This document shows positions 10,411-22,924 of a DNA stretch of 64,000 nucleotides, piece by piece. The first letter of the stretch is position 1, and every line of letters starts with the position of its first letter. Location: assembly GCA_003049465.1 (NCBI GenBank), contig PYSS01000093.1, forward strand, positions 95,557 to 159,556, in the 5' to 3' direction. The notes under the pieces were generated by a model, which searched no databases, had not been told where the DNA came from, and worked only from the letters and a program-made list of their open reading frames with translations. A program made the position numbers and the translations under genes. Source of the stretch: Magnaporthiopsis rhizophila. Lineage: Eukaryota > Ascomycota > Sordariomycetes > Magnaporthales > Magnaporthaceae.

Positions 10411-10499
10411 TTAGGTTTTCCTTTTTAGGCCAAATTCCTTTGGCCAAAGCCTGCAATTCTGTCCTTTTATCAGTAATAAGTACTTTTTTTTCTTACCAT

Positions 10500-11097
10500 C
10501 TCCCGTTCCCTCCTTTTTAACAGAATATTTGGTTGGGTGCAAAAACGAAAGCTTTTTAATATCCGTTCGATAACTTATTGGGACGTTCTCCTTTTTTTTA
10601 TTTTTCAATCTCCTTCCATAATGCCTTTTTGTTTTGCTTGCAAAACCATCGGCCTTTTTTTCTGCCAGGTATCTCCAAAAAACTTTTTTTATTGCGCTAA
10701 ATATATTTGTTTGGGGCGCGCCCGGTGCAACATTTTAGGGATTTTTTCCAGCTAGCTGCAAAAAATTACCAAACAGTATTCCAGGCTTAACGCTAAGCTT
10801 GCAGCGGCCGAAAGGTTCCATTAATAAGCTGAAAAATTAATGCATGCTAAAAATAACCGCGTTTTACGGTTATATATTTAAAAAAATTTGTGGTTTAAAT
10901 GGATAATGCGTGCTATGCGTTATAAAATTAATAGTATTAAGGAACTGGAGCGGATTAAACGAAAAAAGGCCGGAAAAGCGGCCGTACAGGCTTTTGCCGT
11001 ATTTTCAAACCTGCTGGTTCCCGATTTTCCTTTATTATTTCCGAGCTGGGCCGATCACAGGGCCAATCCTGATTTTGATCTGTTAGCCCTACTTTAA
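10500..11097 (+). pseudogene. Antisense Cys-rich ORF remnant of E2
   Basis: This ORF runs opposite to E2 gag-pol, between the integrase/chromodomain end and the 3' LTR. Landmarks: GWVQKRK near the start, a Cys cluster PFCFACKT...FFCQ...YCAKYICLGRARC, then a charged helix INSIKELERIKRKKAGKAA and the end NPDFDLLALL. Equivalent ORFs occupy the same place in E1, E3, E4 and E5. A nucleic-acid-binding role is only a guess from the Cys pattern. Confidence 0.75.
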
Positions 11098-11299
11098 TCA
11101 GGTAAATTATTTTGGTACCAGCATTCCGAGCTAAAATTTAAATTTTGGCACTAATATTAATTTCCTTTTAAGGGCTTTCCGCCGGTATTTTTCGAAAACT
11201 TTTGGCGCACCTTTTAGGTTTGTTTCTTTTTCCCAAATACTTTTTTCGATTTCGTACCCTGCCTATTTGACCAAATAATATTTAGTTCCATTAATAATA

Positions 11300-14200
11300 T
11301 TTTTGTTCAAGATTTTTTCGATTTTGTACTTTTATTTTGGATCGATTTTTATTAATTTGTTACTTTTAAACCTTAGTGGTGCTAATTTAAACAAATTGAT
11401 ATAAAAAACCGGATAATTGTATATGGTTGGTGGTAATTAAAATTTATAATTAATATTAAAAACTTTCCTTAAAATTTTAAACGATCTTAATTTTTTATAA
11501 TTTAATTTGTTATTTGGTCGTTTTGTTTTGATATTGCATTGGGAAAAATAAATATTATTTCTCTTTTTAAAGGTTGGTTTTTCGATTTTTTTTTTATTGG
11601 CCTGCATAAATATGCATTGCTGTAATTTTTTTAGCTTTGCCTGGAGGTTTTTGTGCAATTTGGTAAGCTTTTTTACCTGTATTTCCGCTGTTAAAATATA
11701 TAGGTTTATTTTGGGCTTTCTGTATACCGTAAATATAAATTTATAATTTATATAAAACGGTATAATCCCTATACTTTTATATATTAAACTGTTATATGCA
11801 AACTAAGCTATAAAAAATAATTATACCCAGTTATTTTATTTATAATTGATAAAATAATATAAATATTATTTTATGGTTTGGTTTATTTGTTCCATTTGCC
11901 CATTTATTTGCGGATAATAGGCCGTAAAAAAGGCATATTTTATACCTAAACTGGCGGTAAACTGCCTCCAAAATTTGCTATTAAATAGCTTGTTTCGGTC
12001 CGTAATTATATATTTTGGTATTCCGTATTTTGCAATCACATTTTAAATAAAAATATAAATTAGCTTTATAATTTTTGCATTTTTTTTAAACGGTAAATAT
12101 ATAGTATATTTGGTAAATTGGTCAATTATTATTATAATATTATTATATTAAACATTTATAAAAGGTTTTTTTAATTTGGATAGCCCCGTAACAAAATTCA
12201 TTATAATTTTTTGCCAAATTTTGCTAAACGCTAATAAAAATTAGAATAATCCATAAGGTTTATATTTATTTGTTTTGTTTTTTATACAATTTTTATAATT
12301 TTTAATTGTTTTTTATACCTTGGCGCGGGTTTTTATAAACCCGTGGTATTATTAAAATTTTTTCCAGGTTTTTGCAACCTTTTGGTATTTATTAACCATT
12401 TAGTTATAAATTTGTTGGATTTTTTTTGGGATTTAGCTTTTTTATCGGGTTATTTTGGCTAATGCCCGTTATGCCGAAATCAGGGATCCGTTTGGTCCTT
12501 TGGCCAAAATTATATATATTTCCGGTGGTATATCTATCTAATGGTTTAATTAACGGCTTAAAACATTTATTTGGCCGTTTTTTGACCCTTTTTTAACCTT
12601 AATTCGAAAATTATAATTTTAAAAAAACTGGTTTTATTGGATTTGTTTTTTATTTAATACCTGGCTAGTAATAAATTATAACAGGTTTTTATAATCGGTA
12701 TACACTATAATTTGGTGGTTAGTTTTGTACAGGTATATTTTTTATTTTTCCAAAATTTTAATAATAACGAGGAGCTTTTTATCGTGAATTTGATAATTTA
12801 GCTTTGGTTCATTTAATTTTTGCAAAAAAAATGCGCAAAAATGCAACTTTTTTTGGTTATTTTATTATTCCAGTTATTTTTTAATAGCAAAATCCAATAT
12901 ATCGATTTCGATTTCAAAGGATTTTTTTGGGTTTAATATTGCCAGTACCGGTATTTAAATAATAATTTTTTTTAATAAATTAAAAGCTATTTATTTTTGT
13001 ATTTTTTAATAGAATTGGGTATTATTTTTGGTAAAATCCGTAAATAATATGGCCTTTTTGCTAAAATTTCGGATAAATTTTCGGTAAAAATTCAAAAATC
13101 CCAAAAAACTTTGCATTTTTTTAATTATAATAAATACAGACCAGTTTTTTACCGCCTGTACTTTTTTGGGTTTTATCCGAATTTCCCCTTATCTAATAAC
13201 AAACCCGAGGAAAATTATTTTTAAAAAATGCCATATACATTTATCCGGGTTAACCAAAAATTTTGCATCCTGCAATTTTTATAGCACTTTATATATATGC
13301 TGTTTGTATTTTTCCAATATATTTAAAAAGATTAAAATATTATTTAGGTACGCAAAAGCAAAAATATTAAAATATTTTTGCAATATATGGTTAATTATTC
13401 GCTGGAACATAACTAATATATTAATAAGCCCGAAAATTATTACCAATAACTCGAAAATTTTAAGCTTGGTTCGGAAAGCGGTTTTTCATTTATCCCTTTT
13501 TTTAATTTTTAGCAGGCTATAAACCTTGCATAAATTTAAGGCTATAAACCACCGGTTTTTCCCGAGCCTATTTTTAAATTTATCGATCAGGGATAAAAAA
13601 TACCGATCTTTTATTATTTTTTAATTTAACGGACAATAATTAATATATATCCGTTCCTCCCTATTTTTTTTGGGAATAAACAAAATTTTATATTTTATAG
13701 GAAAATCAAAAAATTTGGTAAATCCCTTTTTGATTTTTTTTTTTAACTATTTTTGCAACAGCTTTTTTTACCAAGGGTTTAATCGATACAATTTCTGGTA
13801 TTTAAATTATGCTTCCGGTTTAAGCTTAATTTTGTAATTAAACGGTCCGTATTTCGATAATACCGTTTCCAAATTTTTTTGGAACAATTTCCAGTATTTG
13901 TAGTATTTTTTAGGGATATTTTTAAATTTATTTTTGATAATTTTTTACTTATCAGGTTTATTTGCATTCGTATTTATTAGCGTTTCGGTTAGTGCGGTTT
14001 GCCAGGGCTAATTGCTATATTTTGCTATTATTATAATTACCCTTTTTGGCGTCCGATTTTTATTATTTAAGGTTTATAGCTATTAGGCTTTTTTGCTGGT
14101 TAATAATAATTTCCTTTATTAAATTTGTTCGGTAATCCAATTTATTAAAAAATTATATTTTTTGAACCATGAAATACTTAAAATCAGGTTTTCCTTTTTT

Positions 14201-16610
14201 ATATTTATAATATCCAGGATTATTTTGCAGGTTTTTCCCAGGAGTTAAAATTTAAAATGATTAATTTTAATATCAATCCTTCCTTTATTAAACATAATTG
14301 GCTTTTATTTCACTATTATAAAATTATATGGTTTTTTTTTTTGATACGTTAAAATGCTATATTTTTTTACCGCTTTTAGCAAAAAATGGTTTTTTTAGGC
14401 TTCGCAATCGATTATAATTCTTATTTTTTGCCCTTTCCAATATATCGTTATTTTAATATGCTTATACTGGTTAATAATCGTTATTATTAAAAATTTTGCT
14501 AATTATTGCCCTACCCGTGCCTTATTTTTGGGTAAACTTTTTAATTTTTTGTTTAGGGTGCCTTTTTTTGGCCCCCGGCTATTTTTACGGATCAGGCAAA
14601 CCCGTTTATCCAGGCCCTTACTTTTTTTTCTATATATATTTTGCATTTTGGTTTTTCGCACATCTGGTATAAAAGAATTCCTATTAGGTATATTATAAAA
14701 TAGGCTAACAATAGCTCGAAAATTGCTGCAAAACTTTTATAATTTATTTTTGCCATTTATCATTTCGGAAACTGGTATTTTTATTATAAATACCGCACTG
14801 ATTTTTCTCTTTTTTTTTATGGAAAAAAATTATATTTTAATTTTTTGGCTATATATTACTTATAATTATTATACAGGTATTTGGCCCAAAAAAGCTTATT
14901 ATAATGGCCCGCATTAAAATTTATATTTTTATGGTTTAGCACATATGGCCGCACTAATTATTAGTTTAGGTTCGGAATATTTTCGAATAATGCTCTATAA
15001 TAAGTAACCGATTGGTTATTTTTTAACCAATCCAAAGGTTTTTTTTTATTATTTTGCGCCGGTTTTTTGCATATTAAACCACTAATAAGTTTGGGCTGGT
15101 CCCAAAATTATCGGTTTATTTCCCGGAATTTGAGTAAAATATATACTTTCCGTACTTTTTTTTTGGTTATAAGGGATTATTTTCCTATATCGATTAATTA
15201 CTAATCGAGTTTTTATTAAAATTTCTTAAAATTAATCATATATTATTCTTTGCTGGGTTTTTCGTTATTAGGGTCCATTTCTATAATTTTCCAGTACTTT
15301 ATTAGGTTCAGTTTTTTTTTCTGGGTTTGTAACTAATATATTTGGCCTATAAACGGTTCCACCTTTATATTTATATTTAAATTTTTTTCAAAATCATTAA
15401 CCGAAATATTTGATACATTTTTGCACCGGGCTAACTTTTTAAATTTTTTGTTATTACTTTAAAATTGGCCAATTTGTTGCAATATAGCAAGCTATTATTT
15501 AGGATAATATCCTGTAGCATTTTTATCGGAACAATAGGTTACACAATTCTTATCAAAACAATAAGTCCAATTAAATAACGCTCCGAAATATAGGCTTTTT
15601 TTTGCTATTTATTTAATTATTTTAGGAAAATTTGGGATTATAGGCTAACGGCCCTCTGGTGCGCCTTTTTAGCAAAGGACAGCCGCTTATCGGTTTTTTT
15701 GCAGATAATTTTTTTTAATATATCCTTTTTTTCCACACTTAAAATATTTCCCGTTTTTGGGATCCTTAAACCTAACATATTTCTGTTCCTTATATTGGTA
15801 TATAGCTCCTGCGCTAAAATTTATGGGTCCAAAATATATATTATAAACCATGGATTATTATTATTTCGCCTTTTTCTGATTGGTTTTATTGCTTTGCACC
15901 ACTGGCTTAATTTGCTGAACTTTTTTTTCAAGGCAACATTCGTACAGTTTATTACTGATACAAACAACCATAATAATATAATTAACAAAATTTTCAAATC
16001 GTTCCTGTTTGAACAGTTTATTTTTTATATTATCCTTTAGCCCTTAATAAAACTGGATTATTTTGGTATCTTCCATCCAGTCAAATTTATTAACCAATTG
16101 CTAAAATTCGGAAATATAAATTAATACGGGGCCTTTTTGCCAAAATTAAAGCAATTTCCTTTCGGCCACCTATCTTTTATCAATTTATCCGAAAATTTTG
16201 GCAATTTTTTTACCGAACTTCTCGAAATTGGCAAATATTAATTTGGTTTTTTTTTTGGATTTATCGTGCCCTTTTAAATAATCAAACCAAATAAATTTAA
16301 ACCAATCCTTAATTTTGCTATTCAAGCGTATAGCTATATAAGCAATTTTCTGTTTTTCCCGCTGGAAATGGTCTTAATAAAACAAAAAATACCCCTTATA
16401 TTTGGTTAGGAACATTTTAATTTTGCCTTCCTTCCCGTTATACTTATCAGATAAAAAAAATTTGTAAAATTTAACAGCAATATAAAGCTCGGCCTAAACT
16501 CCCTTAAATTTTTCGATTTCCGCAATAAATGCTTGTATAGCTGCCAAAAAGTTATTATACATTTTGCTAACAATAATAATACCCTCGGATTTTTTGCCTA
16601 CAATCGATAT
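11300..16610 (-). pseudogene. E2 gag-pol polyprotein, RIP-destroyed
   Basis: Read on the minus strand from a mutated start (ATA at 16610). Gag contains the KIKDWF block (about 16280-16330) and lies at about 15650-16610. The protease motif IIIDCEA is at about 14400-14420. RT runs to about 13000 with the catalytic YLDD changed to YLNN near 13350, RNase H and integrase lie between about 13000 and 11850, and the chromodomain-like end is near 11330. Stop codons in every frame rule out function. Confidence 0.88.
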
Positions 16611-16661
16611 AATTGCTATTGCTCGTTATTTTCGGTAAATACTAAACAGGATCAATTAAAA

Positions 16662-17142
16662 TGTTACAAACGGTTCTCTGCTTTTAGGGTAAGGTATATT
16701 AAAAAAGGTGCTAAATAATATGATTTTTACAAAATCGCTTATACTGGGAATTAGGATAATAATAAAGGTTTCGATTACTTGCCCAAAAGAATGCCTTAAA
16801 GCTAACTTAGGTTAACTGATACCGAAACCTCAGTTAAAAACTATTTAACACAATAGGAAACCTTTACCTTATATACCCGTAATCCTCCTGTACCAAACTT
16901 ATGCTATATCTGTTATAAATAATATATGGTGATCGCACCGATCGCACATATCAACCTGGTGTTAGCTGTAATATGTCCATCCCCGATATATCACGCTTAT
17001 CGCCGACCCTGGCGGTCACGTAACCTCCTTTGTTAGCATAGCTTTGGTCATTTGGCCCCTGGCCTTCATAACTGCGGGGTAAAGGCGTCCCGCTGGGGGT
17101 TAGCCCCAGCCCTCCTGTCCCCTGCCAGCTGTGGTTGTAACA
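16662..17142 (-). repeat. E2 5' LTR (481 bp)
   Basis: The plus strand runs from TGTTACAAACGG to GGTTGTAACA. The outer end (right side) preserves CCCCAGCCCTCCTGTCCCCT; the inner end is mutated (CTGCTTTTAGGGTAAGG). Confidence 0.95.
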
Positions 17143-17147
17143 GTAAC

Positions 17148-19395
17148 CGAAAAAAAGCTATTTTAGCTGCGTTAAAAAGGTTTAATATTTATTTATATTA
17201 CCAAATTTCAGCAATTTATTAATAAATTTAACTGGATAAAAAATACCAAAATATTTCAATTTTATCAAAAATTAAAAAATAATATAAAAAATAAATTGGC
17301 CAAAAAAAAACCCAAAAATTTTGTTAATTATATTATTAAAGCTATTTATATTAATAATAAATTATATAAATGATACCTGGAAAAAAAGGTTTAATAACCC
17401 CAGCCAGTACGATAAAATAACAAAACAAACCAAGAAAAAGCCAGATAATAATAATTTATTACGCATGGAACGCATTTGGAACCTATAAATTTGTTTATAA
17501 AAATTACATACCCCTAATAATAAAAAAAGCAGCACAAAAAACAGAAATATATCAAATAGCAAAATGCTAAAAACGAAGGATGCTTTAAATACGGATAATA
17601 AAAATATATTAAAAAGGATTATCCCCAAAAATAGCTTATAATTATCCGATACACGGACCAAAAAAAAACCTTATATTTAAAAGCTTTATTTAGCTGGATT
17701 TATTGCTTTAATAATAAATATTTTATGCATAAATTAAATAAGGACAAATCAGGTTAATATCCCCAATAATGCTTAATTGCCACCCGATAAATCGATAAAT
17801 TGGATAAAATATTTATAATAATTAAATTTGAAAAATTAAAAAAATAAAAAATGCAAAAAACTATCCTTAATAATAATCCTAAAATTTTACAAAAAAAATA
17901 ATGCACTTTTTAGCAAATTTTAATAATATTTAAGGGCTTATTAATCCAAAACGAAATATTGAATATATCGATTAGGGATAATAAAAAAAATTTCGACCAA
18001 AAACTATTTGGCCAAATATATTTGACCAAAGGGCCGGATAATAAGGGTTTCGAGCTGGGCAAATTTTGGGCATTTGCAAAAAAAAATTCCAAAAAGCACA
18101 AAAAATAAAACACAAAAATAACAGGTAAAAAAAATATATGCCACGATTAATAATAAAAATAAAATATCCCACCAAAAAATTTACACTTATATTTATAAAG
18201 TGCCGGTATATTTATTATTCAAAATATAGCTTAATAATCCGGAAAAATTTGAAAATTACAAATTATATTGCAGGATACCCGTAATAAAAAATAATAATTG
18301 GCGTTTAAATTGGGGCCAAAATAACCAAACCGTTATTTATTACAAAAAAAACATATATTAAGTACGGTATTAAAAAAACGATCCATTTTTATATTAGCAA
18401 AATTATATAATTAGCGAGAATTATAAAAATTTGATAATAAATAACAAAAAACACGCGGGAATTTTTTGGGCAAAATATTTATATTATAATTATAATAATT
18501 ATTTGCCCAAAAAGCTAAAAAATAACTAATTTTTAATAAAAAATAACAAAAATTTTTAAAGTTTGCTAAAATAAAAATAGCAATTATTTAAATAGCAGAT
18601 TATATTCCGCAACCGTATTAAAAAAATAATAATATTCGCCCCAGTATTTTATTATTTTATAATATATATAACAAAATTATTATTATATTATATTTATCAA
18701 AAACCGAAATACAAATACCACACCAAAAAAAGGCCAAAAATTGGCAAATTAAATAATTTAATCCCGGCCACCAGTACAAGCCAAAAAATTAGGATATCCT
18801 ACCGATATAAAGGCTTAATATGGATAAAAAAAAATAAATCAAAAAAATCCTAACAAAAATTATAACAAATTATTTATTTTATATCAGGAAAATAATTAAA
18901 TAACAAAAATAATAATTAATAATAATAATTAATTATGGATTTAACAAAAATTATATTGCACTAAAAATAATAGCAAAATATAATATACCGATATAATAAA
19001 AATAACAGTTATACAGTTTCAAAACTGTGGAAAAAAACCAATTATTTATAATAATAAAATAATCGATTCGAAAATAAATCGATTTAGGTTTAAAATTATA
19101 AGGAAAATTTGCAAAAATATCCTGAATATTATAAATATAAACAAAAAACCTAATTTTGAATTTTTTTTGGTTCAAAAAATTTAATCCTTTAATAAACTGG
19201 GTTTTAAAGGAAATTTAATAAAAAAAATTATTATCGGGAAATAAAAAAGCCCAATAATTACGGGCCCCGAACTATAAAAAATAAAAGCCAGACATGATCG
19301 TTATAATAATAGCAGAATTTAATAATTAACCCTGGCGAATTGCACCGATAAACTTGCATTTATCAGGCAATATTAGCCTTAATAGCAAAAAATCC
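17148..19395 (+). pseudogene. E1 gag C-terminus and protease region
   Basis: Continuation of E1 gag after E2, beginning with the block shared by other copies (EKKLF, then FQQFINKFNW). A zinc-knuckle remnant lies at about 17578-17626 (CFKY...YIKKDY, from CFKC...HIKKDC after RIP). The protease motif reads INYGF at about 18928-18942, and sister copies show it derives from a D-C-G form. It ends at 19400, where E3 is inserted. Confidence 0.85.
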
Positions 19396-19400
19396 CAAGG

Positions 19401-19869
19401 TGTTACGACCACAGCTGGCAGGGGATAAAAGGGTTGGGGCTAACCCCCAGCGGTGCGCCTTTACCCCGCAGTTATAAAGGACCAAAGGGTCACGTAACTG
19501 GGGCCAGAGAGAGTGAAAGGTCACGTGATTAAACATTTACCTAAGCAAAATAATATGTTTGCTAGGAACATAGCAAATATAGCACGGTAATATATTTGCT
19601 AAAAATATAGCAAATATAGCACAGGTCTGGCACAAAAATAGCACGGGTATATAAGGCAAAAGTTTCCTATTATGCTAGGTAATTTTTAATTAAGGCCTCG
19701 GTATTAATTAACCTAAATTAGCTCCAAAGCAACCCTTTAAACAAGCAAAATACAAATAATTATTTTACCAAACCCCCAAATCACGTGCAAGGCAACCTTG
19801 CACCCCAGTACTGCTCAACACTGCCCTTAAATACCCTATCCTAAAAGCAAAAAGCCTATAATTGTAACA
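19401..19869 (+). repeat. E3 5' LTR (469 bp)
   Basis: TGTTACGACC to ATTGTAACA with TATATAAGG near 19653. Outer end preserved, inner end mutated (CCTAAAAGC where the 3' LTR keeps CCTAGGAGC). Confidence 0.95.
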
Positions 19870-19920
19870 TTTTAACTGATCCTATTTAGCACTTACCAAA
19901 AATACAAATAATAAATAATT

Positions 19921-22388
19921 ATATCGATTGTAGCTAAAAAAATCGAAACCGTTACTATCAATAGCAAAAATTATAATAATTCTGCCACTGCTTTAAAGGT
20001 TTTTATTAAAAAGTTCGAAAAACTCAAAAAATAGCCCAAAACTATTCCGATTTATAAGTTTCCCACCCCAAACAAGTATAACGGAAAGGAAAATAAGCTT
20101 AAAACCTTTTTTACGAAGTGCAAAAGCTATTTTAAGTTTTACCAGGACAATTTCCAGAACAATTACCAAAAAGTGGCCTATACTGCCACTTGCCTCGATA
20201 GCAAAATTAAGGACTGGTTCAAGCCTATATGGGCCAATTATTTTAAAAAAGATAATAAATTAAGCGAATTTACCAAACTAATATTTGCAAATTTCGATAA
20301 GTTCGGCGAGGAAATTGCCAAAGTGTTTGGGTAGGTGAACAAAAAAAAAGTGGCCGAAAAAAAGCTATTTTAATTACGCCAAAAAGGACCAATATTTACC
20401 TATACCGCCAAATTCCAGCAATTAGTTAATAAACTCGACTGGACGAAAAATACCAAAATATTTCAGTTTTATCAAAAATTAAAGGATAATATAAAAAATA
20501 AACTGGCCAAAAAAAAGGCCCAAAAATTTTGTCGATTATATTACCAAAGGTATTTGTATTAATAATAAGCTGTATAAATAATGCCTGGAGAAAAAGGTTT
20601 AGCAACCCTAACCAGCGCAACAAAATAATAAAGCAAACCAAAAAAAAGCCAAATAGCAATAATTTATTATGCATGGGACATATTTAAAACCAATGGATTT
20701 ATTTGTAAAAGCTATATACCTTTAGCAGTAAGGGAAACCGCATAAGAAACAGAAGCATATTAAATAGTAAAATGCCAAAAATAAAGGATATTTTAAATAC
20801 AGGTAACAGGGATATACTAAAAAAATTATCCCCAAAAATAGTAATTAACAGTTATTTAATGCGTGGATCAGGAAAATAACCTGTATCCAAAAGCCTTATT
20901 TAGCTGGATATATTATTTCGATAACGGATATTATATACATAAATCGGACAAAAACGGATCAGGCTGGTACCCCTAATAAAAACTGGCAACTACCCAATAA
21001 ATCGACAAATCACAGCTCCAAAAGGATAAAACCGAAAACCAAAAAAAAAAGTTCAAAAAAAACAGGGCAATTATATTGGTTTAATAAAGTATTAACAAAT
21101 TTCAAGTGTGAAAAGCCCGTTTAGAACCCCACCACGGCACTGTAAAAAAAACAAAATGCATTTTGATAGGTTTTATCGATATTTAAAAAATTATCGATCC
21201 AAAAAAAAGTATCGGATATTTTGGTTAAAAGCAAAAAAAAATTTTTAACCAAAAATTGCTTAAATAAATACACCTAACCAAAGGGCCGGAAAACAAAAAT
21301 TTCAAATTGGAAAAATTCTGAATATTTGCGGAAAAAAATCCCAAAAGGTATAAAAAATAGCGCACGGATATAATAAATAAAAAAAAAACATATACCACGC
21401 TTAAAAATAAAAATGGAGCATTTTACCGAAGGGTTTATACTTATACTTATAAAATACCGGTATACTTGTTATTCGAAATATGGCCCAATAATCCAAAAAA
21501 ACCCGAAAATTGCAAATTGTACCGCAGGATACCTGTAATAAAAAATAACGGTCGGTACCTGGATTAGGGCCGAAATAACCAAACCATTATTTATTATAAA
21601 AAAATATGCACCAAGCATAATATTGGAAAAACGATCCATTTTTATACCAGCAAAATTATATAATTAATAAAAATTATAAAAATTTAGCGATAAACAGCCC
21701 GGGGTACACAGGAATTTTTTAGGCAAAATGTTTGTATTATGCTTGCAATAATTATTTGCCTAAAAAATTAAAAAACAACTAGTTTTTAATAAAAAATAGC
21801 AAAAAGTTTCGAGATTTGCTAAAACAAAAATAGCAATTATTTAAATAATAAATTATATTATATAACCGTATCAAAAAAATAGCAATATTTATCCTAGTAC
21901 CCTATTATTTTATAATATATATGGCAGGGTTATTATTGCATTATATTTATAAAAAACCAAAATATAAGTATTATACCGAAAAAAAGGCCAAAAATTGGCA
22001 AACTGGACAATTTTACCCCAAATATCAGTATAAACCAAAAAATTAAAATATTTTACCGGAACAAAAGCCTGATATAAACGAAAAAAAAAAACAAATTAAA
22101 AAAACCCTAGCAAAAATTACAGCAAGCTATTTATTTTATATTAAAAAGGTGATTAAATAATAAAAATAATAATTAATAATAATAATTAATTGCGGATTTA
22201 ACGGGAATTATATTGCATTAAAAATAATAATAAAATACAGCATACCGATATATCGGAAATAATAATTATACGGTTTTAAAACCGTAAAAAAAAACCAATT
22301 ATTTATAATAATAAAATAATCGATTCGAAAATAAAACGATTTAGGTTTAAAATTATAGGGAAAATTTATAAGGTTATTTTAAATATTA
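19921..22388 (+). pseudogene. E3 gag and protease region
   Basis: Start ATA at 19921 where ATG is expected. Gag matches E1, including KIKDWFKPIWANYFKK and NFDKFGEEIAKVFG (about 20200-20335), with a long less-mutated stretch. The protease motif reads INCGF at about 22185-22199. The sequence stops at the E4 insertion (22394). Confidence 0.87.
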
Positions 22389-22393
22389 TAAAT

Positions 22394-22873
22394 TGTTACA
22401 ACCACAGCTGGCAAAGGACAGAAGGGCTGGGGCTAACCCCTAGCAGGACGCTTTTACCCCGCACTCATGAAGGCCAAGGGCTAAATAACCAAAGCCATGC
22501 TAACAAAAAAAGTCACGTGACCACCAGGGTCGGTGATAGGTGTGATATGTCGGGGATGGATATATTACGGCTAGCACCAGAATAATATGTGCGATCAGAG
22601 CGATTATAACATATTACCCATAACAAATATAGCACCGGTCTGGCACAGAAGGATTACGGGTATATAAAGCAAAGGCTTCCTATTATATTAAATAATTCTT
22701 AACTGAGGCTTTGGCATTAATTAACCTAAATTAGCTCCAAAGCACCCCTTTGGGCAAGCAATTAAAATTTTTGTTACTATCCTAATCCCAGCACAAGCGA
22801 TTTTGTGGAAATGTTATTGCTTAGCACCTTTTTTAGCATATTTTACCCTAAAAGCAAAAAACCATTTGTAACA
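22394..22873 (+). repeat. E4 5' LTR (480 bp)
   Basis: TGTTACAACC to TTTGTAACA. Outer end preserved; inner end mutated (CCTAAAAGCAAAAAACC). Confidence 0.95.
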
Positions 22874-22924
22874 TTATAACTGATCCTGTTTAGTATTTAC
22901 CAAAAGTAATAAGCAGTAGTAATT

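Larger units (their letters stand above)
9930..17142 (-). mobile_element. E2: minus-strand Ty3/Gypsy chromodomain retrotransposon inserted in E1 gag
   Basis: LTRs of 481 bp each at 16662-17142 (5') and 9930-10410 (3'), inverted relative to E1. The target duplication GTAAC is at 9925-9929 and 17143-17147; E1 gag reads through across the two. The element is 7213 bp and uninterrupted. The reverse complement carries gag, protease (DCE A at 14409-14417), RT (YLNN near 13350), integrase and the C-terminal region, all full of RIP stops. Confidence 0.95.
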
